A stretch of DNA of 20,470 bases from Desulfuromonas sp964536375 (lineage in GTDB: Bacteria > Desulfobacterota > Desulfuromonadia > Desulfuromonadales > Desulfuromonadaceae), in the NCBI GenBank assembly GCA_964536375.1, contig CAZHXF010000046.1, forward strand, positions 1 to 20,470, read 5' to 3'. The notes below the pieces were generated by a model. It did not search any database. It was not told the DNA's origin and worked only from the letters and a program-made list of their open reading frames with translations. Made by a program: the position numbers and the translations under genes. How positions within the stretch are numbered: position 1 is the first letter of the stretch; each line of letters starts with the position of its first letter. Shown piece by piece: positions 1-7,020 of this stretch.

Positions 1-1529
1 TCACTGATATCTAGATCTAAAACAACCTCATCATCATCTGAAGCAAAACTTACTCCAATATCAACTGGAACGCTACCCGCTGGCGCCTTCTTTTCCCCTT
101 GTTTTTGCAGCTGCTGCAGTAATTGTTCTTTGAGCGCAACCACTTTTTTATTATCTGGATTTGATTCCTCCAAGCGTTCACATACCTGTTGTGCTTCATC
201 TAACAGCCCCTGTTGCAGATAGAAGTCTGCCTCTTCTAAATCGGTATATATATCTACAGATACAACAGCATTATCCTTTATATCAAAATCAAAATCATCA
301 TCCGCACCAGCTACACTAGCATCACGATTTATGTCAAAGGTGATATCATCAAATGAGATATCTTGGGGGTCATTTGTCGCAGATGGCGGGTCAGGTTGAA
401 ATTGCAGTTCGTCAAAGGCATCTGCATCAGCGACCAAATCACTCGCAACAAAAGTATCAGGAGAATCATTTTCTTCTACAGAAAAATCTGCAGACATCAC
501 ATCAAACAATTTCTCCCCTTCGCCAAGCTGTTCATATATATCATGCAGAGCAGACAGTACCTCTCTGTTTTCGGGCAACAGCTCGCGCAACTTTTCATAA
601 TAAGGTTTTAATTCAGCTACTCTACCAGCATCCTTAAACAGTTGTTTCCCTTTTTCTACACAAGTAAAAGCTCGGTCTGCCTCAGTTGCAGCCAAAGCAG
701 CATCATATAGAGCCAGTTGATAATCCAATGAATCTGGATCACTTTTTATCAATCTCTCTAAACACTCTAACTCATGAGAATAATCAGCACAGGCTTTAAA
801 CCCACGCGACAGAGCAAACAACACCTGCAAATCTTCAGGATGCTGTCGTTGTAGTTTTTTAAGAAGTTCCACCCCGCCTAAGGGTTCTCCATACGCTACC
901 ATTGCCATGCCAAGACCTACCTGCACCACAACATCATCTGGCCATATGGACGCAAAATGCTCATAAAACTTATGCAATTGTTGATAATTTGCCAGTTTGA
1001 GCAATCGTTGCTCAACAGCTTCAAATTCTTGCTTGGCCTTAGCAACATCACCAGTACGCGCACAATATTCGGCAATGAGTATGCCAATGGTAATATTTGA
1101 TGGGTCTAAGGCACGCATTTTGTTTAAAATTTCAACGGACTTTTCATTTTCGCCAATTTTTTCATAACCATCCAGCAGTGATCGATATTCCGCTAAAGCA
1201 TTACCTACCAAACCTTGTTGTTCATTTAGATGGGCCAATTTCAAAGTATAAGTGGTATTTTCTGGGGTCAACTTCTGCATCTGCGTATACACAGCAATTG
1301 CTTTTAGATAAAAAGTATTCTCAGAATAATACGCCGCCACCACAGCGTATTGAGATAAAGCTTCTTCTATTTTCGAAGTACGACTATATAATTCAGCCAA
1401 TTTTTGTCGGCTGCGCACATCTTTAGGATCCATTTCAACAACTTTGAGGTACTCTTTTATTGCACGCGCCAAGTTGTTTTTTTGTAAAAACTTCTGCGCA
1501 GTTGCAAGTATTTTTTCTTTATTAGACAC
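1..1529 (-). CDS. TPR-repeat protein with acidic linker, C-terminus cut by window edge
   Basis: At least 509 residues read without a stop from a GTG at 1529 to the left edge. The start is supported by GAGG six bases upstream and a candidate promoter just beyond. Residues about 1-345 are helical tetratricopeptide-type repeats (for example the stretch around MDPKDVRSRQKLAELYSR, and several repeats of alanine/leucine heptads ending in DP or P-E-D turns). There is no signal peptide or membrane segment, so the protein is probably cytosolic. Residues about 350-425 form a very acidic low-complexity linker. A second small TPR-like module (TDLEEADFYLQQGLLDEAQ, about 429-470) follows, then another acidic segment at the edge. 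TPR proteins of this layout occur in Desulfuromonadia; their partners are generally unknown. The role is inferred only as a protein-protein scaffold. A type IV pilus or motility connection is possible but not shown here. Confidence 0.85.
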   Translation of the reverse strand, partial: MSNKEKILATAQKFLQKNNLARAIKEYLKVVEMDPKDVRSRQKLAELYSRTSKIEEALSQYAVVAAYYSENTFYLKAIAVYTQMQKLTPENTTYTLKLAHLNEQQGLVGNALAEYRSLLDGYEKIGENEKSVEILNKMRALDPSNITIGILIAEYCARTGDVAKAKQEFEAVEQRLLKLANYQQLHKFYEHFASIWPDDVVVQVGLGMAMVAYGEPLGGVELLKKLQRQHPEDLQVLFALSRGFKACADYSHELECLERLIKSDPDSLDYQLALYDAALAATEADRAFTCVEKGKQLFKDAGRVAELKPYYEKLRELLPENREVLSALHDIYEQLGEGEKLFDVMSADFSVEENDSPDTFVASDLVADADAFDELQFQPDPPSATNDPQDISFDDITFDINRDASVAGADDDFDFDIKDNAVVSVDIYTDLEEADFYLQQGLLDEAQQVCERLEESNPDNKKVVALKEQLLQQLQKQGEKKAPAGSVPVDIGVSFASDDDEVVLDLDIS

Positions 1530-1858
1530 GGCAATCCTCAAATATGAAAAGCAAAAAAGTATATGCAAATAACACAAATCTATCATAAAGAGCGGTTGGT
1601 AATGTTAAAGCAGTTTACTGGTCAGGTCAAGCGCATAATAAGCTGATTTTTCTAGGGAAAACAGTATTTCCCCTAGAAATGAATAAACTTATTGTGTTTT
1701 TATTATTAAACCTATAAACACCACTGCAACCATCGAAATAATCATTTTAATAAAGCAAAAAACAGCATAGTAGTTCTCAAAAACACTTAAACATGTTAGG
1801 CTTAAATCTTTTTATATCGTTGTGAAAATGCGCAATCCAGTCAGGAGATCTAGCCACA
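1530..1858. other. Divergent intergenic region with hairpin, 329 bp
   Basis: This AT-rich spacer lies between the divergent TPR and DUF1015 genes. It holds the TPR promoter (1558-1586) and a near-perfect inverted repeat at 1649-1679: TTTCTAGGGAAA (1649-1660) and TTTCCCCTAGAAA (1667-1679), a 12-bp stem with one bulged base and a 6-base loop. No T-run follows the stem on either strand and no gene ends here, so it fits an operator or RNA leader element better than a terminator. No convincing coding sequence is seen. An AGGAG at 1843-1847 serves the DUF1015 start. Confidence 0.5.
1558..1586 (-). promoter_or_regulatory. Candidate sigma-70 promoter of the TPR gene
   Basis: On the minus strand, ATGATA (1586-1581) and TATACT (1563-1558) are separated by 17 bases, matching 4/6 and 5/6 of the -35 and -10 consensus. 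Transcription would start about 20 bases before the GTG at 1529. This is read by eye only. Confidence 0.4.
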
Positions 1859-3202
1859 ATGACCTTTGATAACATAGCGTTGCAAGTACCTAGCATTTTA
1901 TTGCCTCCCCAAAATACGGACATGAAAAATTGGGCTGTAATCGCTTGCGATCAATATACATCTGACCGTAATTACTGGCAACGACTACAACAACAGACAC
2001 AGGATAAGTTGTCAACACTACATCTGATATATCCAGAAGTTTACCTAAATGATGATGAAAGCGTCCAACGCATAGCGCAGATCAATAAAACTATGCACCA
2101 GTATATCGCGAATGGCAGCTTGGTCGAGCAGGCTCCCGGTTTCATCCTTCTCGATCGTAAAACTACACATGCTGTTTCGCGTAAAGGTTTAATTGTTGCC
2201 CTTGACTTGGAACAGTACGACTACCAAAAAGGCGCTAAAAGTTTAATAAGAGCAACCGAGGGAACAATTCTCGATCGGCTACCACCACGCATTCAAGTAC
2301 GCAAAGATGCCCCTATAGAACTACCCCACATAATGGTTCTAATTGACGATCCTGAGCACAAGGTTATCGAGCCACTATTCGAGCACAAACTTGAATGCGT
2401 ATACGACTTTGATCTAATGGAAAACGGTGGGCACCTGCGCGGCTATAAGGTTGACCAGCCCCAGCTTATCGCACAGGTCGCACAGAGCATAGAAAATCTT
2501 GCAGATCCAGACAGTTACCGTGATAAATATCAGGTAGATGGTGAGGTAATGCTCTATGCTATGGGCGACGGCAACCACTCTTTTGCTACTGCCAAGGCAA
2601 TATGGGAGCAGCTCAAACAGGACGCCGACACCAACAACTGTGCCCGCGATACAATCATGAACCACCCTGCTCGCTATGCCTTGGTAGAACTAGTCAATCT
2701 GCACGACCCCGGGCTGGAGTTTGAAGCCATACATAGAGTTTTATTCTCAGTAGATGGGGAGATTTTGCTTAAAGAAATAGACGCCTTTTTCGCCCAGCGC
2801 AACACTCCGTTTAACTTTACCCCATGCCCAAGTCTTGAAGTTGCACAACAACAAGCTCAAGGTTATAAACACCTGCATAGTTTCCCTTGTGTAATTGCAG
2901 GAGAATTTGGTCTCTGCAACATCAGCAACCCAGAATACAATCTGGCTGTCGCGACCTTGCAAGGATTTCTCGATCATTATCTCAGTACTCATCCAGCAAC
3001 GCAGATAGACTACATTCACGGTTCTCAAAGTGTTACAGAACTTGGATCGCAACCAGGTTGTTGCGGTTTTTATCTGCCAGCGATATCAAAACACACACTT
3101 TTTAAAACCATAATTCTCGATGGCGCTTTACCACGCAAAACATTCTCTATGGGTGAAGCTGACGAAAAGCGTTTCTACCTTGAATGTCGACGGATTAAAT
3201 AA
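1859..3202 (+). CDS. DUF1015 family protein
   Basis: The 447-residue product matches the full length of the DUF1015 family as I know it. Family-like signatures are visible: RATEGTILDRLPPRI at about 131-145, the highly characteristic GDGNHSFATAKA at about 237-248, and a C-terminus ending in the usual RKTFSMGEAxEKRFYLECRR. There is no signal peptide or membrane helix, so it is probably cytosolic. The ATG at 1859 has AGGAG 11 bases upstream, a rather long spacing. The biochemical function of the family is not established to my knowledge; the conserved Asp-Gly-Asn-His cluster suggests an enzyme or ligand site, but that is inference. It is the first gene of a plus-strand group ending with the J-domain gene and is divergent from the TPR gene. 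Identification as DUF1015 is confident; function is unknown. Confidence 0.9.
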   Translation: MTFDNIALQVPSILLPPQNTDMKNWAVIACDQYTSDRNYWQRLQQQTQDKLSTLHLIYPEVYLNDDESVQRIAQINKTMHQYIANGSLVEQAPGFILLDRKTTHAVSRKGLIVALDLEQYDYQKGAKSLIRATEGTILDRLPPRIQVRKDAPIELPHIMVLIDDPEHKVIEPLFEHKLECVYDFDLMENGGHLRGYKVDQPQLIAQVAQSIENLADPDSYRDKYQVDGEVMLYAMGDGNHSFATAKAIWEQLKQDADTNNCARDTIMNHPARYALVELVNLHDPGLEFEAIHRVLFSVDGEILLKEIDAFFAQRNTPFNFTPCPSLEVAQQQAQGYKHLHSFPCVIAGEFGLCNISNPEYNLAVATLQGFLDHYLSTHPATQIDYIHGSQSVTELGSQPGCCGFYLPAISKHTLFKTIILDGALPRKTFSMGEADEKRFYLECRRIK

Positions 3203-3214
3203 AGAAAGTTACGC

Positions 3215-3370
3215 TTGGACGACTCAAGTCTAACCTATACACAAACTGCAACTCCACCTGTCGCAACCATCCTATCGTTGGGCGATAATCGAGATTTCAT
3301 CCTTATCAACCACTCAGACCAACAGACCTTTATGAGCGCTAGAGACAAAATATGGAATATAACGATTTAG
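3215..3370 (+). CDS. Possible 51-residue small ORF between DUF1015 and the J-domain gene
   Basis: A TTG-initiated frame of 51 codons lies in the same reading frame as the DUF1015 gene, immediately after its TAA (3200-3202). It ends at TAG 3368-3370, overlapping the first codons of the J-domain gene in another frame. The frame is open all the way from the DUF1015 stop (about 55 codons). The Shine-Dalgarno (AAGAAAG about 8 bases upstream) is weak. The translation resembles no family I recognise. The DUF1015 protein already ends with its normal family C-terminus, so readthrough is not needed. It could be a chance open frame in the leader of the J-domain gene. Confidence 0.2.
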   Translation: MDDSSLTYTQTATPPVATILSLGDNRDFILINHSDQQTFMSARDKIWNITI

Positions 3371-3648
3371 TTACCGCACTAGAGATATTTGCCATCACCG
3401 AGCCTATGAGCCTGACCCAGCTCAAGATCAAGCATAAAAAGCTAGTAAAGCAATACCATCCTGACACCGGCTGCAGCGACAACGAAAAAATACGCAAGAT
3501 CAACAGTGCCTATAAAATATTAGAAGCCTACTGCCTAAAATTCAGTTTCACCTTCAATCATGATGAATTTATGGAACAAAATCCAGAGGAGCGGCTGCGT
3601 CAACAGTTTGCCGATGATCCGGTATGGGGCAGCGCAAAAAAACGCTAA
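3352..3648 (+). CDS. Small J-domain (DnaJ-like) protein
   Basis: The 98-residue protein consists almost entirely of a J domain. Helix II is basic (KIKHKKLVKQY) and is followed directly by the HPD motif (about residues 36-38) that stimulates Hsp70 ATPase, then helix III (NEKIRKINSAYKILEAY). The zinc-finger and C-terminal substrate-binding domains of DnaJ are absent, making it a type III, stand-alone J protein that presumably recruits DnaK to a specific client. A stop in frame 10 bases upstream (TAG 3340-3342) fixes ATG 3352 as the first start, although its ribosome site is weak. It is convergent with the ABC-F gene with only three bases between the stops. The client is unknown. Confidence 0.85.
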   Translation: MEYNDLVTALEIFAITEPMSLTQLKIKHKKLVKQYHPDTGCSDNEKIRKINSAYKILEAYCLKFSFTFNHDEFMEQNPEERLRQQFADDPVWGSAKKR

Positions 3649-3651
3649 CAA

Positions 3652-5277
3652 TCACTCAGTCTGAATACTTTTTTCCAAGTAATAGAGATAGTCCCCTTCG
3701 TAACTGCGCACCTCACCATGATCAATTTCCAACACCCGATTCACCAGACTGCGTAAAAAGTGGCGGTCATGACTGACCAGCACGACCGTACCATTGAAAC
3801 GACAGAGGGTATCCAAAAGGATCTGACGTGACTGTATATCAAGATGGTTAGTTGGCTCATCGAGAATTAAGAAATTTATCGGTCGTGCCAACAGGGTTGC
3901 TAAAACAAGTCTGCTCTTTTCTCCGCCAGACAGGGTCGACACTTTTTTATCAACATCATCTCCCTGGAACAGGAAAGCTGCACACAGGTTGCGCACTACA
4001 CCGATAGATTCCTGCACCAGCACAGCTTGTACCGTCTCAAAAACACTTTTGCGCCCGTCGAGCAAATCCATAGCATGCTGGCTGAAATAACCAATATCTA
4101 CTTTAGCTCCCAACACCACATGACCGCTACTCGGGGCAACTTTTCCCGCAATAACCTTTAGAAATGTCGACTTGCCCGCGCCATTAACACCAACTACAGC
4201 AATTTTTTCATTACGCCGTATCAGACCAGAGGCGTTACTAAATACAGTTTTATTAACACCATCACTCGTCGGCCAACTTTTACTCAGCCGACTGAACTCA
4301 ACGACATTATCACCGCTACGCGGGGTATTTTTAAATTCAAATTTTACTGTTTTCTGCTCCGCAGGGATCTGTACCCGTTCAATTTTTTCTAGTTTTTTAA
4401 CTCTCGACTGTACCTGTGCAGCATGTGAAGCACGAGCAGCAAAGCGTGCTATAAACTCTTCATCCTTAGCCAACATCTCCTGTTGCCGTTTAAAACTAGC
4501 TAGCAGTTGTTCCCGTCTTTGTTGGCGTTCACGCAAGTAAAAATCATAATTACCCGAATAGGTAGTAATAGCCTGGTCTGCCACTTCTATAATCCTGCTT
4601 ACCAGTCGGTTCATAAAATCGCGATCATGGCTGGTCATCAGCACGGCACCTTTGAATTCCGTGGACAACCAATTTTCCAGCCACGTTATAGACTCCACAT
4701 CAAGATGATTTGTTGGTTCATCTAGCAACAACACATCGGGATTGACAGTAAGAATCTTAGCCAGGGCAATACGCATCTTCCAGCCGCCACTAAAGGTTTC
4801 TACCGGGCGCAGATAATCCTGCGATCCGATACCAAGACCGGTCAACACCGTCTGGGCACGGCTCTCCAAATCATAACCACCACGATGATCAAACTCAGCC
4901 TGTGCCTCGCCATAGCGATCAAGCAGCTGAGCCATAGCGTCATCACTCATCTCGTCACACATGGTCAGTTCCATCGTTTTTATTTGCTCACCCAGTTCGA
5001 CAATCTGATGCGCAGCAGACATCACCTCATCAAGAGCACTGCCACCATTCATCTCCCCAACATCCTGAGAGAAATATCCAATAACAGCGTTTTTGGCGCA
5101 AGATATTTCACCAGCGTCAAGGGATTCCTCAGCGGTAATCAAGCGAAATATCGTTGACTTCCCCGCACCATTAGGGCCAACTAGACCACTTCTGGTGCCT
5201 GGCAATATTTGCAACTTAGCCTGCTTAAATAATATCTGCGCACCGTACTGTTTACTAATGTTTGTTAAATGAATCAT
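3652..5277 (-). CDS. ABC-F family ATPase (ribosome-associated type)
   Basis: The 541-residue protein carries two ABC ATPase domains and no membrane segments, the hallmark of ABC-F proteins, which act on the ribosome rather than in transport. Walker A motifs are at 34-42 (GPNGAGKST) and 363-371 (GVNGAGKST). ABC signatures are SGGWK at 163-167 and SGGEK at 450-454, each followed by LLLDEPTNHLD-type Walker B motifs (about 183-193 and 470-480) and switch His residues (SHDR, about 216 and 502). The inter-domain linker (about 243-325) is rich in charged helices and holds the P-site tRNA-interacting region in family members. There is no long C-terminal extension, so it resembles the shorter YbiT/YdiF-like members rather than Uup or YheS. 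The exact subfamily cannot be fixed by eye. It is divergent from the cysteine-cluster gene. Confidence 0.92.
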   Translation of the reverse strand: MIHLTNISKQYGAQILFKQAKLQILPGTRSGLVGPNGAGKSTIFRLITAEESLDAGEISCAKNAVIGYFSQDVGEMNGGSALDEVMSAAHQIVELGEQIKTMELTMCDEMSDDAMAQLLDRYGEAQAEFDHRGGYDLESRAQTVLTGLGIGSQDYLRPVETFSGGWKMRIALAKILTVNPDVLLLDEPTNHLDVESITWLENWLSTEFKGAVLMTSHDRDFMNRLVSRIIEVADQAITTYSGNYDFYLRERQQRREQLLASFKRQQEMLAKDEEFIARFAARASHAAQVQSRVKKLEKIERVQIPAEQKTVKFEFKNTPRSGDNVVEFSRLSKSWPTSDGVNKTVFSNASGLIRRNEKIAVVGVNGAGKSTFLKVIAGKVAPSSGHVVLGAKVDIGYFSQHAMDLLDGRKSVFETVQAVLVQESIGVVRNLCAAFLFQGDDVDKKVSTLSGGEKSRLVLATLLARPINFLILDEPTNHLDIQSRQILLDTLCRFNGTVVLVSHDRHFLRSLVNRVLEIDHGEVRSYEGDYLYYLEKSIQTE

Positions 5278-5336
5278 GTTTACTAAAAAAACCTTTATAA
5301 GAAGAGCTGTTCAACCAAAAGAGACCGGTAACTACC

Positions 5337-5657
5337 ATGACTAATTCACCAGAACAAAAAGAATCAACTACCAACAATCCCAAATACTGGGAGCAGATAT
5401 GCAATCGGTGCGGGTTGTGCTGTTTTGAGAAAACCATAAGCAAACAAAACAGAGTAATCATTACCCCTATACCTTGTCGTTTTCTCGATTTACATACACG
5501 AGAATGCAAGGTTTACCACAAACGTTTTACTGTAGGCGAGGATTGTCAGCAACTCACCCCGGAAATTGTGGCAACCGTCAACTGGCTACCAGAAGAATGT
5601 GCCTATAAAAAATGGCACTTAAACCAGGAGCAGCGCAAACTCAATCGAAAGCCATAG
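5337..5657 (+). CDS. YkgJ/YcgN-type cysteine-cluster protein
   Basis: This 106-residue soluble protein has an N-terminal CNRCGLCC motif (CxxCxxCC, around residues 22-29), followed by CRFLD (about 47), an EC (about 56), and later Cys residues in GEDCQQL and PEECAY. This Cys pattern is that of the YkgJ/YcgN family, annotated as putative zinc- or iron-chelating or Fe-S proteins of unknown function. The start has AGAG about 11 bases upstream. It is short relative to E. coli YcgN (about 150 residues) but contains all the Cys motifs, so it appears complete. Its neighbours (ABC-F upstream and divergent, ccdA downstream on the same strand after 246 bases) do not define a pathway. Confidence 0.8.
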   Translation: MTNSPEQKESTTNNPKYWEQICNRCGLCCFEKTISKQNRVIITPIPCRFLDLHTRECKVYHKRFTVGEDCQQLTPEIVATVNWLPEECAYKKWHLNQEQRKLNRKP

Positions 5658-5859
5658 CCAAGACATGCTGCATTATCTTTGACTTGAACCAAACCAAAGC
5701 TGTAAAAAACACTAGGCAATAACACAACTAGACTGCGCACGCCTCATAAATCTTTGATCGTTTTAAAAAAACGCCTCAGAGGGTTATTATGTCATGCAAT
5801 TTAGTGTATTATTTAACTTCAGTAAATTGTCACTTGCCTCCTGGCAATGAGGATAAAAT

Positions 5860-5928
5860 ATGATTCAGTTGCCAATGTTATTAACAGAAACTACAAGGAT
5901 TTTATGTTTAACGAAACAGCAGATTTAA
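5860..5928 (+). CDS. Possible 22-residue leader peptide overlapping the ccdA start
   Basis: A short frame begins at ATG 5860 and stops at TAA 5926-5928, inside the beginning of ccdA in another frame. It has a better ribosome-binding site (GAGG about seven bases upstream) than the ccdA ATG at 5904. Such an arrangement would allow translational coupling or attenuation. Against this, the same GAGG lies inside the longest possible ccdA frame, and the peptide resembles nothing known. Treat it as a candidate only. Confidence 0.2.
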   Translation: MIQLPMLLTETTRILCLTKQQI

Positions 5929-6653
5929 CATACTGGATAGCTTTTAGCGCCGGGTTATTGTCATTTTTTTCCCCATGCGTATTACCACTGGTTCCTTCTT
6001 TTATTACCTATATAACTGGAATTTCCTTTGGCGATCTTAAACAAGATCATCCGAGCTCTAAAATACGTTGGCAAGTAGTTAGTCACTCCTGCGCATTTGT
6101 ATTGGGTTTCAGTGCTGTTTTTATCTCTTTAGGAGCAATTGCCGGTCTGGCATCCATTTCACTGCGCACCATTATGGAGGAAGGACTGGTTTGGCTACAG
6201 CGTGGCGGCGGCATTCTGGTCTTTTTGTTCGGCATTCACATGACAGGCTTGTTCCATTTTGGCGTACTACTAGGGGACAAACGGATCACGATACGCAATA
6301 AACCCAGTGGTTATCTAGGCAGTTTTCTGGTTGGCTTGGCCTTTGCTGCGGGATGGACACCATGCATTGGACCAATTTTAGGGGCAATTTTAGCCTTAGC
6401 TGCCGGGACATCAAGCGATACCGCTCATGGTATTATTCTGCTAAGCATTTATTCCGCTGGCTTAGGCATACCGTTTCTACTTTCCGGATTGTTATTTCAT
6501 AGTTTTCTTAATTTTTTCAACCGCTTTAAAAAACATATTCGCTTGATGGAGATCATAACCGGAGCGTTAATGGTTGTGGTCGGCATTCTGCTATTCTTCA
6601 ATTTATTCGGTGACATATCAGGCTATTTGTACATGATATTACCATTAGGCTAA
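5904..6653 (+). CDS. ccdA: CcdA-type thiol:disulfide transfer membrane protein
   Basis: The 249-residue protein has six hydrophobic segments in the two-fold pseudo-repeat of the DsbD/CcdA family. The redox cysteine pair is visible: C25 in FFSPCVLPLVPS of TM1 and C154 in AAGWTPCIGPILGA of the fourth segment. CcdA passes electrons from cytosolic thioredoxin across the membrane to reduce apocytochrome or other extracytoplasmic thiols, and is usually needed for c-type cytochrome maturation by System II. I chose ATG 5904 (AAGGA four bases upstream) because the family sequence begins at the first helix; the frame could also open at ATG 5847, adding 19 residues unlike the family. It faces the triheme CydA-like genes across a transposon remnant, consistent with a role in c-haem assembly, although they are on the opposite strand and not co-transcribed. 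Confidence 0.9.
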   Translation: MFNETADLTYWIAFSAGLLSFFSPCVLPLVPSFITYITGISFGDLKQDHPSSKIRWQVVSHSCAFVLGFSAVFISLGAIAGLASISLRTIMEEGLVWLQRGGGILVFLFGIHMTGLFHFGVLLGDKRITIRNKPSGYLGSFLVGLAFAAGWTPCIGPILGAILALAAGTSSDTAHGIILLSIYSAGLGIPFLLSGLLFHSFLNFFNRFKKHIRLMEIITGALMVVVGILLFFNLFGDISGYLYMILPLG

Positions 6654-6686
6654 TAACGATAAGCAAGCAATTGGTAATATTAACAG

Positions 6687-6718
6687 AACCCTAACTGACT
6701 TGCGTAGGCTTCTTTTTT
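6687..6718 (+). terminator. Weak Rho-independent terminator after ccdA
   Basis: AACCCTA (6687-6693) and TAGGCTT (6705-6711) form a 7-bp stem with one mismatch and an 11-base loop, followed by six Ts at 6713-6718. It sits 33 bases after the ccdA stop. The stem is weak, and the same bases lie next to the transposase remnant, so the hairpin could instead be the right-end structure of that element. Confidence 0.4.
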
Positions 6719-6724
6719 ATCTAA

Positions 6725-6838
6725 TTAGACCAATTGGTTTTGCACATATTTACGAATAGTCTCTTCTGGCGCATTTCCAATAGTTTCAACAAAATAGCCT
6801 TGATAAAACTTTGTGCTTATACTTAGGTAAACACTCAC
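6725..6838 (-). pseudogene. C-terminal remnant of an IS200/IS605-family TnpA transposase
   Basis: Minus-strand translation ending at TAA (6727-6725) gives about 37 residues that include FYQGYFVETIGNAPEETIRK followed by YVQNQ. This is the characteristic C-terminal block of IS200-type Y1 transposases (GYFVxTxGNxxEExIRKYxxxQ). The frame continues only a few unrelated codons upstream before a stop, so the catalytic HUH motif and tyrosine regions are missing. The gene is a 5'-truncated relic. Assignment to the IS200/IS605 or REP-associated (RAYT) lineage is made from the motif alone. Confidence 0.75.
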
Positions 6839-7020
6839 AATGATACATTAACCTATAAACGTGATGTACCTATCTCTGAATTTCCATGTACTGGATGGTA
6901 CAGACTGGGACAAGCCCAGTCTTCACTATTCAGCACGAGGGCAACCCCCGCGATTTTCGCTACGCTCTGTTAAAAACGCCAATCCAGTACACACCATCAG
7001 CTATCTTCACAACATCCATC

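Larger units (their letters stand above)
6654..7020. mobile_element. Non-coding region containing a decayed IS200-like element and hairpins
   Basis: These 367 bases lie between the ccdA and cytochrome-gene stops. They contain the ccdA terminator candidate, the TnpA tail (6725-6838), and at 6887-6991 an elaborate structure. The structure is a perfect hairpin GACTGGG-acaag-CCCAGTC (6903-6921) nested inside a 10-bp inverted repeat, TGTACTGGAT (6887-6896) with ATCCAGTACA (6982-6991). IS200/IS605 elements carry subterminal hairpins rather than inverted-repeat ends. The layout (transposase 3' end on one side, hairpin region beyond its missing 5' end) therefore fits an internally deleted element. 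True ends cannot be set without a second copy. No other gene is supported here. Confidence 0.45.

Noticed and set aside
353..1426. Plus-strand frames of 82-109 codons in the left kilobase
   Set aside because: They are shadows of the continuous minus-strand TPR gene, whose translation is coherent over 509 residues.
3633..3650. AGCG/CGCT hairpin between the convergent J-domain and ABC-F genes as a bidirectional terminator
   Set aside because: The stem is only 4 bp, the A/T run is in the loop rather than after the stem, and it lies within the J-domain coding sequence.
5739..5778. Repeated ACGCCTCA and CGTTTT/AAAACG palindrome before ccdA
   Set aside because: These are short and AT-rich, and no consistent promoter or operator pattern could be built around them.
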